From JBGLNJ01 sp964353405 (GTDB lineage Bacteria > Chloroflexota > Anaerolineae > Fen-1058), in the NCBI GenBank assembly GCA_964353405.1, contig CAYGWJ010000073.1:1-53851 (forward strand): a stretch of DNA of 53,851 nucleotides, written 5' to 3'. This document shows, one piece after another, positions 1-8,075 of the stretch. The position numbers and the translations under genes are program-made. The notes beneath the pieces were generated by a model. It saw only the letters and a program-made list of their open reading frames with translations. It made no database searches and was not told the DNA's origin. Each line of letters opens with the position of its first letter. Within the stretch, counting starts at the first letter, position 1.

Positions 1-186
1 GCGGCCTGGTATTTGTACGTGTTATTAAAACCGGTGGACAAAAACATAGCTTTACTGTTCCTGTTATTAAACTTGGGTGGGTTTGCTATATGGTGTTTTA
101 GTATGCTTAAAGAGGGTTGGAGCAGTCAGGACTGCGCCCGCCTGCATAGGAGCCATGAGGGCAAAAAAGCGGGGGCAGTCAATTGA
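1..186 (+). pseudogene. C-terminal piece of a DUF4386-like membrane protein, truncated
   Basis: Frame 1 is open from the window edge and ends at a TGA (184-186) that lies inside the end of the IS element. The peptide contains a run resembling DUF4386 integral membrane proteins: LKPVDKNIALL followed by a hydrophobic segment (residues about 17-36). The gene start lies outside the window. From about position 120 the reading (QDCARLHRSHEG) no longer looks like a membrane protein, so the gene was probably already broken. The other side of the IS does not carry the rest of it, which points to deletion or rearrangement. The family call rests on a short stretch only. Confidence 0.4.
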
Positions 187-198
187 CTGCCCCCGCTG
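169..198. repeat. Left terminal inverted repeat of the IS, inside a 28-bp perfect palindrome
   Basis: Positions 169-196 form a perfect palindrome (arms GCGGGGGCAGTCAA and its complement). The inner half plus two bases (184-198) matches the right IS end with one difference. The palindrome could fold as a strong hairpin at the IS border. Confidence 0.7.
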
Positions 199-236
199 AT
201 CCCCGAGGGTAAGGATCGGACGTGCTCTTTAACAAC

Positions 237-1703
237 TCAATCGGGTTCGGCCAGTTGCAACCGCAAGCGTTGCAAGAAGCGCAGATTGATCAGGAGATAA
301 ATGAGTGTGTTCTGGTTCGCAATGGCTGGGCCGTTGCGCAGGTGAGGCCGCTCAATGCCCAAGGCAACGGCTTGTGAGTTAATGCGTTCGACGGCGGTGC
401 GTTGCCGATAGACCTGTTTGTACAGTTCGCTGTCACGGTCGAGAGTGTAACGCAAGCGCGCGCCGATACTGGTGGGCATCATGGCCGTGCAGCCTTGCTT
501 CTTGGCGTTGGGATGATGAAGGGGACAGCCTTTCTTTCGGGCGGGTTGCTCACGGAAGGGACACACATACTTGCCGCGCTGATGTTCCACGAGGCAAGTG
601 GTGCGATCGGTGAAGGTGAACTTGAGCGGCATCGCCAAGCCCGCGGCGCACAGGGGCAGGCCGGTGGGATCGAACTGGCGTCCGTGCTCGGAGTAGCCCC
701 CTTTACCCGAAAAAGGCACTGCGGCGAAACCGCCGGCGGGGTCGTTTTCGCAGTAAAAATGGGCATAAACGTACCAGGCATCGAAAGCCGCATCGAACGT
801 CCCGAAGCGCGGCGTGTAGCCCAGCCGCTGCTCGACCTGCGACATCAACGGAAAGAAGTAAGACACATCCCCTCGGTCGAAGGGCTGGGTCAGTTCGGCC
901 AGCACGAACTCGCCCCAGTGTGGAACTTTGGTGACAACGATCCCCGACCCATATCCCCAGTAGAATTCACCGACTTTCGCGCGGGCCGCCGCGATGGGAT
1001 TGTGGGTCGGCGTGGGTTCGGCGCGGGACTGATTGTGGCGGCGCTTGCAGCCGAGACGACAATCGGGATCACTCTTGGGTTGCTTGGTTTTGTCGTAGCG
1101 GTCTTTGACGTAAGCTTTGGGGTTGTTCTCCTTGGCCCAAGCGATCACGTGTTTGGTGTCGAGTGAGATGCACTCGATGAGCAACACACCTTGGGCTGCC
1201 AGTTCCGTCAGGATGAGGCGCACGCTGTCGGCCAGCAGGAATTGGAGCAGGGCATTGGGCAGTTGGCGGAACAGGCGGTTGAGGTGTCGCTGCGTCGGCA
1301 GGCTGGCCTGGGCATTGAAACCCAGAGGCTGATTCGGCGCGGGCACGAGTGGGAAACCCAGCAGCCATATGAAACCGGGATGCTCGCCGAGGAAACGTCT
1401 GAGCTTATAGGTCGACGGAAGGCTCTCGTTGAGTTTGACGAGTTCCGCGGCAATCAGGGCGGTGTACGGTATTGAGACTTGGCCCCAGTTGCGCTGGAGG
1501 TTACGTTCGGGGACGCCATCCCAATCGAGTGGCCCGAACAGTTCCAGGCAGCGCAGAACAGTCAGCGACTCGCTCACACAGGCTGGCAAGTCGAGCGGGT
1601 GGCGCCAGTAGGTGTGCAAAGAGGGCGGTTTTACAGGCGTTTTCGGGGGTAAGAGCGTTTCAGGGAACAGTGGGAGTTGTGCTACACTAGGTTGGTCGGT
1701 CAT
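237..1703 (-). CDS. DDE transposase (IS4/IS1182-like)
   Basis: This is the transposase of the surrounding IS, 488 residues from the ATG at 1703. That start is preceded by a GGAGAG ribosome site, so the longer open frame reaching 1775 is not used. The middle holds the motif SLDTKHVIAW, which carries the first catalytic aspartate, followed by a basic cysteine-containing segment (DPDCRLGCKRRHN). The C-terminal part has YRQRTAVERIN, fitting the Y-x2-R-x3-E signature of the IS4 group, then a hydrophobic end (LIYLLINLRFL). The frame is uninterrupted and both inverted ends are present, so the element could be active. Exact IS subfamily is not certain. Confidence 0.88.
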   Translation of the reverse strand: MTDQPSVAQLPLFPETLLPPKTPVKPPSLHTYWRHPLDLPACVSESLTVLRCLELFGPLDWDGVPERNLQRNWGQVSIPYTALIAAELVKLNESLPSTYKLRRFLGEHPGFIWLLGFPLVPAPNQPLGFNAQASLPTQRHLNRLFRQLPNALLQFLLADSVRLILTELAAQGVLLIECISLDTKHVIAWAKENNPKAYVKDRYDKTKQPKSDPDCRLGCKRRHNQSRAEPTPTHNPIAAARAKVGEFYWGYGSGIVVTKVPHWGEFVLAELTQPFDRGDVSYFFPLMSQVEQRLGYTPRFGTFDAAFDAWYVYAHFYCENDPAGGFAAVPFSGKGGYSEHGRQFDPTGLPLCAAGLAMPLKFTFTDRTTCLVEHQRGKYVCPFREQPARKKGCPLHHPNAKKQGCTAMMPTSIGARLRYTLDRDSELYKQVYRQRTAVERINSQAVALGIERPHLRNGPAIANQNTLIYLLINLRFLQRLRLQLAEPD

Positions 1704-1775
1704 CGAGTTCTCTCCTTTGCTCAAAAAATGGTTTCGGGACGATTCCATTCTAGACCCAGGCGAGAACCCTGCCAA

Positions 1776-1797
1776 CAGCGGGGTCAGTCATTGACTG
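1776..1797. repeat. Right terminal inverted repeat of the IS
   Basis: Positions 1776-1790 are the reverse complement of the left end with one mismatch. The outer bases 1791-1797 continue the match with a one-base gap. Confidence 0.65.
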
Positions 1798-2009
1798 GTC
1801 CAACCCTCCAGAATGAAATTGAAATTGATGGTTGGCGTATGCTCCGGTATACTACCGCGCAAATTCGAGAAGATAGAAACACATACTTGCCGCAAATTCA
1901 AGAGATGGTTGAACGACTTGGCGGTGTGGAATCCTTAATGTATCCTATTAGAGATGACGAGCCGGGTTTTGGTATTCGCGAAGAACAAGCAGAATATGAT
2001 ATAGACTGA
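1798..2009 (+). pseudogene. C-terminal fragment of a nuclease-like (DUF559-type) protein
   Basis: An open frame emerges directly from the right end of the IS and reads NEIEIDGWRMLRYTTAQIRE, then a helical tail (LPQIQEMVERLGG), ending at 2009. The GWRMLRYTTAQI segment resembles the last strand and helix of DUF559/Vsr-like endonuclease domains, where a bulky-arginine strand is followed by a helix. The N-terminal catalytic half is missing, so the IS or an associated deletion removed it. Assignment is tentative because only about 65 residues remain. Confidence 0.4.
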
Positions 2010-2014
2010 AAACT

Positions 2015-2160
2015 ATGTGCTTGCAATTCCTCGCCGCGAAGAAGCGCGAAGCCGAGGCAGACACGACGGCGTGGGAACGGGAGATTGACCAACGGGTGTA
2101 CCCGCTCTACGGCCTGACGCCCGAAGAAATCGCCGTCGTGGGCAGTGGGAGACATTCGCC
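2015..2160 (+). pseudogene. Tail fragment resembling a type II restriction-methylase C-terminus
   Basis: The peptide LAAKKREAEADTTAWEREID followed by QRVYPLYGLTPEEIAVV matches the pattern that ends many Eco57I/TaqI-like or PglX-like adenine methyltransferase polypeptides: a charged helix, then a 'VY-LYGLT-EEI' motif. Nothing upstream supplies a methylase domain. After about 2150 the homologous pattern stops and another frame takes over. I read this as a relic of a lost restriction-modification locus. Confidence 0.4.
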
Positions 2161-2277
2161 CAGGCGCTGCGCAAACACGGCCAAGACCACGACGTGACGA
2201 GGGTTCGGGAGACCGGCTTTGGCCCGCGTTACCAAGTCGAGGGTGAGTTGCAAGTAGGGGAGACTTTCAAGTCTTGA
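2140..2277 (+). pseudogene. Small protein fragment, possibly DUF6883-like
   Basis: A different frame carries ETFAQALRKHGQDHDVTRVR, then ETGFGPRYQVEGEL and a stop at 2275-2277. A helix followed by a 'V-RV-ET-YG-RY-VEG-L' strand pair is typical of small DUF6883-like proteins of mobile regions. There is no proper start here, so it is a broken gene. The family name is a recollection of pattern and is not secure. Confidence 0.3.
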
Positions 2278-2456
2278 CTGGGTTTACGCTTGTCGCAACG
2301 TCTTGCCAAGACTTCGGAAGTCTAGTCCCGCGAATTATTGAGATGATACCTGGATCGCGGCGCGGTTGCGCCGCGGCTCATTACTGCGCCTTGACGTTGG
2401 CAGGCAGAACGTCGGCAACGCGGGTCGGGTGGCGGACAAGATGAAGATGATAGAGT

Positions 2457-2483
2457 AGGTCACGCTTAAAGCGTGACCTACCT
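2457..2483. repeat. Short palindrome TAGGTCACGCTT/AAGCGTGACCTA
   Basis: A 12-bp perfect stem with almost no loop lies just before the ABC permease fragment. A variant (AGGTCACGCTTGAAGTGACC) appears again near 45031, so it is a dispersed short repeat. Confidence 0.6.
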
Positions 2484-2500
2484 GGATTGTAAGTGCAACT

Positions 2501-2800
2501 ATGTTGACGCTTCAACTTTCTCTCGCCACCCGTTACTTGTGGGGGCGCAAACTCGGAACGTTTCTCACCACGCTCGCCATCGTGTTCGGCGTGTGGCTGA
2601 TTTTCGCCATGAACATCCTGATGCCGACGATGCTCAAGGCGTTTCAGGCCAACCTGCTGGCCGCCTCGGGCCAGGTGGACGTGACCATCACGCACAAGAC
2701 GGGCGAGTCGTTCTCGCGCAACCTGGTGAACAAGGTGAGAACGATACAAGGAGGTGCAGACTTGCCCGGTCGGCCTGCGATTCGGCTCGTGCCAAGCTAA
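2501..2800 (+). pseudogene. Truncated ABC transporter permease (FtsX/MacB-like) N-terminus
   Basis: The start (TLQLSLATRYLWGRKLGTFL) followed by a hydrophobic helix (AIVFGVWLIFAMNIL) is the usual opening of FtsX-family permeases of the MacB/LolC type. The next stretch enters the periplasmic region (NLLAASGQVDVTITHKTGES). After about residue 80 the sequence becomes unrelated and stops at 2800, where a full permease would have 380-800 residues. No partner ATPase is near. A dead gene fragment is the simplest reading. Confidence 0.7.
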
Positions 2801-2960
2801 CCCTATTATCGCCGGGACACCCGATCGTACAACTGTTACAAGAGTATTCTATACAAGGAATTGGAAAAGTTTCCGATTTGATGGAATATGCGAGGTGATT
2901 TGCTATTGTCTCGGAAATGTAGATAATCCAAGTTCGCTTTGACTCGGCTGAGAAACAAAA
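2801..2960. other. Intergenic scrap without an intact gene
   Basis: One frame reads GHPIVQLLQEYSIQGIGKVS and DLMEYAR before a stop at 2898, looking like the end of a lost gene. I do not recognise the family. No start or ribosome site supports expression. Confidence 0.3.
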
Positions 2961-3018
2961 ACGTGAAGCGCAATGTTACGCTTCACGTTTTACGTTTCAC
3001 GCATCACGCTTCACGTCA
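2961..3018. repeat. Word-repeat palindrome of the CACGTTTTACGTTTCACG family
   Basis: The block is made of iterated variants of 'cacgttttacg', 'tttcacgc' and 'atcacgcttcacg', with an inverted companion (gtgaagcgcaatgttacgcttcac). It touches the stop codon of the dipeptidase gene at 3016. The same word family returns between cobU and cobT (43181-43255). Confidence 0.75.
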
Positions 3019-4086
3019 CGGCAAGGCGCGACGCAGAATACGCAGCCAGTTGCCCCCCATGATGGCCTCGATGTCGGCCTCGGCATAGCCCCGCGCCTTG
3101 AGCGCAATAGCCACCTTGGGCATGTCGGCAATTGTGTCCAATTCGGCGGGTGTGGATTCTGCGCCGAACCCGCCGTCGAAATCCGTGCCCAGCGCCACGT
3201 GCTGAGCATCGCCCGCCAACTGGCAGACGTAATCCATCGCACCGGCCACATCCGCCACGGTGACGGCCTCCTTGCGGTCGCCGCGCCGCCATCCTTCGCG
3301 CAGCATGGAATTGATCGGCAGAATGCCCATGACGCCATCGCGCTCAAGTACCGCCTTGATCATGTCATCCGAAAGCTGCCGGTTGCCGGAGACGAGCTTG
3401 CGCGGATTCGAGTGGCTGGCGATGACAGGGCCATCGTAGCGGTCCATCGCCTGCAAGCAGGCCTGCTCGGAAAGATGGCTTACGTCGAGCACCAGGTTGA
3501 AATCCATCATCGTGCGAAGCAACTGAATGCCGTCATCGGTGAGCGGCCCGCCCGACGCATCGCCGCCCGCATAACGCGTGCCCGCCAGCCACGCCGGGCC
3601 GACGATGCGCAGGCCGCGCTCATACCAACGTTCCAGGTCCTGCGGTCTGATGATGGGATCGGCGCCTTCCATCAAAACGACCAGGCCGATTTGTCGCTTC
3701 TCTTCTGGCGCGCCGTCTTTCCACGTCGCCAGCACCGCCTCCAGTTCTTTTTGGTCGCGCACCAATGTAAAGCGCGGATTCTCGTCGGCCAGGCGACCGT
3801 ATACGTCGAGTTGTTCCATCGCCTGGGCATCGGCTTCTTGTGGCGTGGTGTATGCGGCAATGCCCGTTTCGGCGCGATGGGCGGGCATGGCAAACAACGT
3901 GGCAAAGATAACGCCGACGTTGCCCTTCAACCATTCTGGCAGACCCAACATGCAGTCACCCATCGCGACCCTGGCTTGTGCGTTAGCGGCCTCGGCCGCG
4001 CGCGTGTCCTGCGCCGGGCGTGTATAGTCGCGTCCGAATGTGACGACGTTGTAGGCGATGTCTTCGTGACCGTCAACGATCAACAT
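3016..4086 (-). CDS. Membrane dipeptidase (peptidase family M19)
   Basis: The 356-residue protein is a TIM-barrel zinc dipeptidase of the renal dipeptidase family, which cleaves dipeptides, often with a D-residue. Visible ligand motifs are DGHED near the start, the MEG glutamate about one third in (VVLMEGADPI), the histidine of IASHSNPR and the aspartate of LGTDFDG. The start at 4086 puts DGHED at residue 4 as usual for the family and has a weak GGGGA ribosome site; the longer frame would add 29 residues of repeat-derived sequence. Upstream lies a 26-nt repeat array. No signal peptide is seen, so it should act in the cytoplasm. Confidence 0.88.
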   Translation of the reverse strand: MLIVDGHEDIAYNVVTFGRDYTRPAQDTRAAEAANAQARVAMGDCMLGLPEWLKGNVGVIFATLFAMPAHRAETGIAAYTTPQEADAQAMEQLDVYGRLADENPRFTLVRDQKELEAVLATWKDGAPEEKRQIGLVVLMEGADPIIRPQDLERWYERGLRIVGPAWLAGTRYAGGDASGGPLTDDGIQLLRTMMDFNLVLDVSHLSEQACLQAMDRYDGPVIASHSNPRKLVSGNRQLSDDMIKAVLERDGVMGILPINSMLREGWRRGDRKEAVTVADVAGAMDYVCQLAGDAQHVALGTDFDGGFGAESTPAELDTIADMPKVAIALKARGYAEADIEAIMGGNWLRILRRALP

Positions 4087-4133
4087 GGTTTCCCCGTTTG
4101 AGAAAAGACGACCCTCGCGCAGCAGGTCATCCC

Positions 4134-4216
4134 AGCAGGGCAAACACACAGGTTTGCTTATCAGGGCAAACACATAGGTTTGCTTATCAGGTCAAACACA
4201 CAGGTTTGCCCCTACC
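4134..4216. repeat. Three-copy 26-nt repeat with inner palindrome (GCAAACACA..GGTTTGC)
   Basis: Copies start near 4140, 4166 and 4192, each GCAAACACAYAGGTTTGC-like and separated by TTATCAGG. The last copy ends in TTTGCCCCTA, where the reverse-strand TAG is the stop codon of the HAD gene. The same CCCCTA boundary ends the related repeat at 4961-4983. Confidence 0.75.
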
Positions 4217-4940
4217 TCCATTGATCCAACACAGCCGGCAATTCGGTCAGGCGACAGATGATCGCGTCCGGTTGAACGCTGCCGGCCGAGCGTCCATCAG
4301 TGGAAATCCACACACCGCGCAGCCCGGCCCGTTGAGCGCCCAGCACGTCAATCTCCGGCGCGTCGCCCACATACACAGCTTCTGCCGGCAAGACGCCCAG
4401 GCGATCCGTCACGTAATGGAACGCGGGCACGTTCGGCTTCCACGCGCCCAGCTCGCACGAAAAGGCCAGCGCGTCAAAAAAGCCAATCAGACCAAAGGTC
4501 TGCAACTCTTGCCGGTGAAACTCGCCCGGCCACGTGGTATTGGACAGCAAGCCGAGACGCAGGCCGCGCTGCTTCAACTCGCTCAACACCTGGCGCGCAC
4601 CTTCCATGGGCGTAATGCCCTGCTCCACGCCCGATGCATAAGCGCGCGCCGCTTGCGCCAGCAGGGTCTCATCCAGCGAGATGCCCAACCGGGCCAACGA
4701 CGCGGCAATGATGTCGGGCAGGCACGCATTCGCGCGGCCGGACATGGCGTCATCCCAACCGCGACGCATCCCATCCCAAACGAGTTCATTCAAATCTGCT
4801 TCCGGCAGAGCGTAGCCGCGCTCGACAAGCAAGTGATACAGCGCAGCGCTGCCGCGCTGTTCCATGGCACGCCAGTCCTTGCCGTTGCTGGTAAAGTCAA
4901 TCAGGGTCCCGCCCAGATCAAAGATCACACCCCGAATCAC
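4212..4940 (-). CDS. HAD superfamily hydrolase (subfamily IA phosphatase)
   Basis: This 242-residue protein shows the four HAD motifs: DLGGTLIDF near residue 7 (nucleophile aspartate, with the DxGGT variant instead of DxDGT), LLSNTTW (motif II), the lysine of ELGAWKPN and VGDAPEIDVLGA (motif IV). An alpha-helical cap lies between motifs I and II, as in phosphoglycolate phosphatase-like enzymes. Start is the GTG at 4940, placing motif I at the N-terminus with GAGG upstream; the longer frame to 5006 runs through repeat sequence and the M42 gene end. It is probably cotranscribed after the M42 peptidase. The substrate cannot be told. Confidence 0.85.
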   Translation of the reverse strand: MIRGVIFDLGGTLIDFTSNGKDWRAMEQRGSAALYHLLVERGYALPEADLNELVWDGMRRGWDDAMSGRANACLPDIIAASLARLGISLDETLLAQAARAYASGVEQGITPMEGARQVLSELKQRGLRLGLLSNTTWPGEFHRQELQTFGLIGFFDALAFSCELGAWKPNVPAFHYVTDRLGVLPAEAVYVGDAPEIDVLGAQRAGLRGVWISTDGRSAGSVQPDAIICRLTELPAVLDQWR

Positions 4941-4960
4941 GTTCGCCTCAAACAAAAGCA

Positions 4961-4983
4961 GGCAGACACGAGGTCTGCCCCTA
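4961..4983. repeat. Palindromic repeat GGCAGAC-N5-GTCTGCC ending at a stop codon
   Basis: The palindrome ends in CCCCTA, giving the TAG stop of the M42 gene on the reverse strand. It is built like the array at 4134-4216. Confidence 0.65.
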
Positions 4984-6033
4984 CGGCGCGACGAGATACT
5001 CGACAATCAAGCGCGCGGTCGCCAACAAGCTAGCTTGATGCGTGCGCTCGTAAGCATGGCTCGCATCCACGCCGGGGCCAATCAATCCCACACGCAGATC
5101 GCCGCCCGCACGCAACGCGGCCGCGCCATCCGAGTTGTAAGACGGGTACACATCCAGCTTATAGGAGATGTCGGCGTTCTGCGCCAGCTCTACCAGCTTG
5201 CGCCGCATCTCGATATGATACGGCCCGCCAGAATCCTTGACGCAGATGCCGCACGAGAACTCGTCGCTATTCTGACCTTCGCCCACTGCGGCCATGTCCA
5301 CCGCCAGCAGTTCGACGCAATCCGCGGGGATGCCAGCGGACGCGCCGTGGCCCACTTCTTCGAAATTGCTGATGAGCACCGTTGTGCGCTGAGTGGGGAC
5401 CAGCCCGGCCTCGTACATCGCCCTCGCCGCGCCATACAGGCAGGTCACCGAAGCCTTGTCGTCCAGGTGGCGGCTGCGGACAAAGCCGGTGTCCGTCAAC
5501 TCGGCGCGCGGGTCGAGATAGCAAAAGTCGCCCACCTCGATGCCCAGCGCGCGCGTCTCATCCGCCTTGGTCGTGCGCGCGTCGAGGCGCACCTCCATGT
5601 TCTCTTCTTTGCGCTCCAGCGCGCTCACTTCCTTGTCGCCGTGAACATGGACAGATGCTTTGATAGGCAGGATCGTGCCACCCACCGTTGCGCCCGTTGC
5701 GGTGCGAACAAAGCATCTTTCACCTTCGACCGAGTTCCAGGTGTAGCCGCCGATCTGAGTCAGGCGCAGGCGGCCATTCGGCTTGATCCCTTTGACCATC
5801 GCGCCGAGCGTGTCCACGTGCGCCGTCAGCGCGCGAGGGCGCTCGCTCGATTGGCCTTGCCAGGTGGCGATGAGCGCGCCTTTGGCATTGAGCGCAGTCT
5901 CCAGCCCGAGCGTATCGAACGCCCGGCGAACGTAAGCGACGGCTCGCTCCGTGTCGCCCGTGGGGCTAAATATGTTGAGCAGGCCCAGCAAGAACTGGGT
6001 CATATCGGATACGTCAACGTTGTAGGTTGCCAT
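4981..6033 (-). CDS. M42 family metallo-aminopeptidase
   Basis: The 350-residue protein matches the M42 (glutamyl aminopeptidase/deblocking aminopeptidase) family of cytosolic, two-metal peptidases. Metal-binding and catalytic segments are visible: TAHVDTLG (first histidine and aspartate), SRHLDDKAS (bridging aspartate), NFEEVGHGAS (catalytic glutamate pair), AVDMAAVG and DASHAYERTH (last histidine). The length is normal. The ATG at 6033 follows AAAGGAG at ideal distance, so the TTG just upstream is not used. The gene is followed after 40 bases by the HAD phosphatase, with a palindrome over its stop codon. Confidence 0.88.
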   Translation of the reverse strand: MATYNVDVSDMTQFLLGLLNIFSPTGDTERAVAYVRRAFDTLGLETALNAKGALIATWQGQSSERPRALTAHVDTLGAMVKGIKPNGRLRLTQIGGYTWNSVEGERCFVRTATGATVGGTILPIKASVHVHGDKEVSALERKEENMEVRLDARTTKADETRALGIEVGDFCYLDPRAELTDTGFVRSRHLDDKASVTCLYGAARAMYEAGLVPTQRTTVLISNFEEVGHGASAGIPADCVELLAVDMAAVGEGQNSDEFSCGICVKDSGGPYHIEMRRKLVELAQNADISYKLDVYPSYNSDGAAALRAGGDLRVGLIGPGVDASHAYERTHQASLLATARLIVEYLVAP

Positions 6034-6079
6034 CAACGACTCCTTTAGAGTTCAACGATCAATGAGAGGCGGGTTGTTC

Positions 6080-6472
6080 TCAAATCGGTTCAACCATGAC
6101 TTCAGGCGCACGCGGCACTCCAAAGCGGTCGTGGCGATGATGATAGCCCAGGCTCAATTTGGCGACGCGGCGACCATGCGCGTCGAGCAAGACGCCCGCA
6201 TACCAGCGCACACGCGAGCCATCCTGCCCCGGCGTCTCGTGCGTCTGCTCAAAAGGCGGCGGGAAGCGACCCTCGAAGCGCAAGCCGAGTGACTTGACTG
6301 TCTGGCGCGTGACGCGGTCAAAGATGCCGCCGGGCCTGCCATAGGCTGAATCGCCCATGCGATCGCGCGACACGGCCCACTCTTCCCACTCGTCTGGAGT
6401 AATAGCTTCATAAGCGCGGGTGAGCGCAACTTGCAGCGCACGCCTGATCTGCTCGACAAGGGGCTCGGCCAT
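6080..6472 (-). CDS. Hypothetical protein, 130 residues
   Basis: I do not recognise the family. The protein is soluble, with an N-terminal helix (VEQIRRALQVALTRAYEAIT) and a later strand-rich half containing RVRWYAGVLLDAHGRRVAKL and a histidine-rich piece (GYHHRHDRFGVPR). Its ATG (6470-6472) lies seven bases after the Nudix stop, so it is almost certainly translated from the same message as the Nudix hydrolase. No membrane segment or signal peptide is seen. Two-gene coupling suggests a shared role in nucleotide housekeeping, but nothing in the sequence proves it. Confidence 0.6.
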   Translation of the reverse strand: MAEPLVEQIRRALQVALTRAYEAITPDEWEEWAVSRDRMGDSAYGRPGGIFDRVTRQTVKSLGLRFEGRFPPPFEQTHETPGQDGSRVRWYAGVLLDAHGRRVAKLSLGYHHRHDRFGVPRAPEVMVEPI

Positions 6473-6478
6473 CCTCCC

Positions 6479-7021
6479 TCACTTCCGTCTGTCCGCCTGG
6501 CGCGACTGCAAGGTCAGCAAGCCGATGATGGTCTTGCCGTCGCGAATCTCGCCGCGCTCGACCATCGCCAGCGCATCTTGCCACGCCGTGAGAGTCACTT
6601 CGATGCGCTCATCAGCTTCGAGGCGCGGGCCGCCGGGCGTCAGCCCGGTCGCCAGGTAGACGTGCAACACTTCGTTCGTCGCGCCGGGCGTGGAGTAAAA
6701 ACGGCACAGCGGCTCCAGGCGCGCAGCGCGATAGCCCGTCTCTTCTTCCAGCTCGCGCCCGGCGCAGACCTCCGGCATCTCGCCGGGCTCTAGCATCCCT
6801 GCCGGCAGTTCCCAGATCGTCTCGCCCACCGCGTAGCGATACTGGCGAATCAACAGCACACGGCTCGCATCGTCCAACGCCAGAATGGCCACGCCGCCGT
6901 GAAACTCGACGACCTCGCGGATAGCCTCGCCTCCACCCGGCAACACAGCGCGGTCAACCCGCAGGTTGAGAATCTTGCCTTCATAGACGCGGCGGCTGGA
7001 TAGCCTTGTCTCTGCTTCCAA
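6479..7021 (-). CDS. Nudix hydrolase, ADP-ribose pyrophosphatase type
   Basis: The 180-residue protein has a complete Nudix box: GMLEPGE, seven residues, then RELEEETGY, matching G-x5-E-x7-REUxEExGU. The N-terminal part (RVYEGKILNLRVDRAVLPGG) and the proline-glycine sequence after the box (FYSTPGATNEVLHVYLA) are those of the ADP-ribose pyrophosphatase group, which cleaves ADP-ribose to AMP and ribose 5-phosphate. The start is a TTG at 7021: the codon before it in frame is a stop, and AAAAGGA sits at good distance. It is followed within seven bases by a small hypothetical gene. Confidence 0.87.
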   Translation of the reverse strand: MEAETRLSSRRVYEGKILNLRVDRAVLPGGGEAIREVVEFHGGVAILALDDASRVLLIRQYRYAVGETIWELPAGMLEPGEMPEVCAGRELEEETGYRAARLEPLCRFYSTPGATNEVLHVYLATGLTPGGPRLEADERIEVTLTAWQDALAMVERGEIRDGKTIIGLLTLQSRQADRRK

Positions 7022-7095
7022 TCAACCCATCCTTTTCCGAACGAAAAGGCTACCAGGGAATGCCTGATAGCCTTGAACGTCAAGACTCGGAGTCA

Positions 7096-7731
7096 TTACG
7101 GAATCACGAGCCTCTGACCCACAAAGATAAAGTTGATATTGACCAGATAGTTGGCATTGGCGATGGCCATGACCGTCTTGCCATGCCGGCGGGCAATCGA
7201 ATACAGCGTGTCGCCCGGCTGGACAACATAGACATTGCCTCCCCCTCCGGGTAGAGTGCCACCCGCCTGGATGATCAAGGGCTGGCCCACGTGGAGCGCA
7301 TAGGGCGGGCGAAGGCCATTGGCCTCAATAATAGAATGGGGGCTCACGTTGAACTTGCGCGCGATATTATAGACCCAGTCGCCGGCTTGGACCGTGTAGG
7401 TAACCGGCACTCCCAACGCGACCGGGGCTGCCACCGACTCGGCCGTCGGCGCGGTTACTGGCACCGGCGCACTGGTTGCCACTGGCACGGGCGCGGGGGC
7501 ACTCGTTGCGGCGGGTGCACCCCCTGCTGCGGGTGTGGGCTGGGGTGCGCCCGGTGCTGCCGAGGTCGTGCCCACGGCGGCAGCGGTGGCAATCACCTGG
7601 GTCGGCATGCCAACCACGGTGGGCTGCCCCAGCGGCTTGGGCAGAGGCCCGGTGGACATGGGTCGGTTGCAGCCGGAAGCCAAAATGACCACGGCTGCCA
7701 CAGCCAGGAATACTACGATGCGTCGGTTCAT
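7096..7731 (-). CDS. LysM-domain lipoprotein
   Basis: The 211-residue protein begins with a lipoprotein signal (hydrophobic core VVFLAVAAVVIL, lipobox LASGC with the cysteine at about residue 21). An alanine-proline-threonine-rich linker covers about residues 30-110. Two LysM domains follow (YTVQAGDWVYNIARKFNVSP and YVVQPGDTLYSIARRHGKTV), a fold that binds N-acetylglucosamine-containing glycans. It should sit on the outer face of the membrane, holding cell-wall or surface polysaccharide. The ATG at 7731 has a perfect AGGAGG six bases away. No catalytic domain is attached. Confidence 0.88.
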   Translation of the reverse strand: MNRRIVVFLAVAAVVILASGCNRPMSTGPLPKPLGQPTVVGMPTQVIATAAAVGTTSAAPGAPQPTPAAGGAPAATSAPAPVPVATSAPVPVTAPTAESVAAPVALGVPVTYTVQAGDWVYNIARKFNVSPHSIIEANGLRPPYALHVGQPLIIQAGGTLPGGGGNVYVVQPGDTLYSIARRHGKTVMAIANANYLVNINFIFVGQRLVIP

Positions 7732-7855
7732 CAACTGCCTCCTTGTTTAGCCAGAACACTATGAGGGGCAAAGCACCTAGAGAATATCACACTTCATTCC
7801 CACAGTCAAATGCAAGTGGGCAGCACGGGTGCTCCCAATTACACAGAAAAAACTG

Positions 7856-7883
7856 TTGACACCGCACGTATCGGTGCTACAAT
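7856..7883 (+). promoter_or_regulatory. Sigma70-type promoter for the histidine kinase
   Basis: TTGACA (7856-7861), a 16-base spacer and TACAAT (7878-7883). It points to the kinase gene at 8076, leaving a leader of about 185 bases without a recognised structure. Confidence 0.6.
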
Positions 7884-8075
7884 GTATATGCTCATATGAT
7901 TCCTGCCCCACCAGCCTCGTTCGACAGGGGAACGTTCAATGCGCATCGTTTTCGCCGGCCATGCAAAGAATCATTCGACAATGAGTAATCGCCTGACCCC
8001 CTTGCGCGCATGTGCGCGGGCGGCGGTCGATGTTTTGCTTAAAGGGCCGATTTTTGCTTTCCAGAGGCAGCGGAT

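Larger units (their letters stand above)
176..1797. mobile_element. Insertion sequence with DDE transposase, about 1.6 kb
   Basis: A single transposase gene is bracketed by near-matching inverted ends. Reading inward, the left end from 184 is TGACTGCCCCCGCTG and the right end (reverse strand from 1790) is TGACTGACCCCGCTG, 14 of 15 identical. Similarity extends outward as CAGTCAAT on the left and CAGTCAA on the right, giving outer limits near 176 and 1797. No clear target-site duplication is visible. The flanks come from unrelated genes, so the copy may mark a deletion or rearrangement. Confidence 0.75.

Noticed and set aside
4134..4216. CRISPR array
   Set aside because: Three copies with a 26-base period leave about eight identical bases between them, so there are no spacers; no cas genes are near.
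4864..6048. 394-residue open frame antisense to the M42 peptidase
   Set aside because: Shadow of a well-supported gene; the composition is arginine-alanine rich without motifs.
7096..7731. Cell-wall hydrolase
   Set aside because: Only LysM domains and linker are present, without a catalytic domain.
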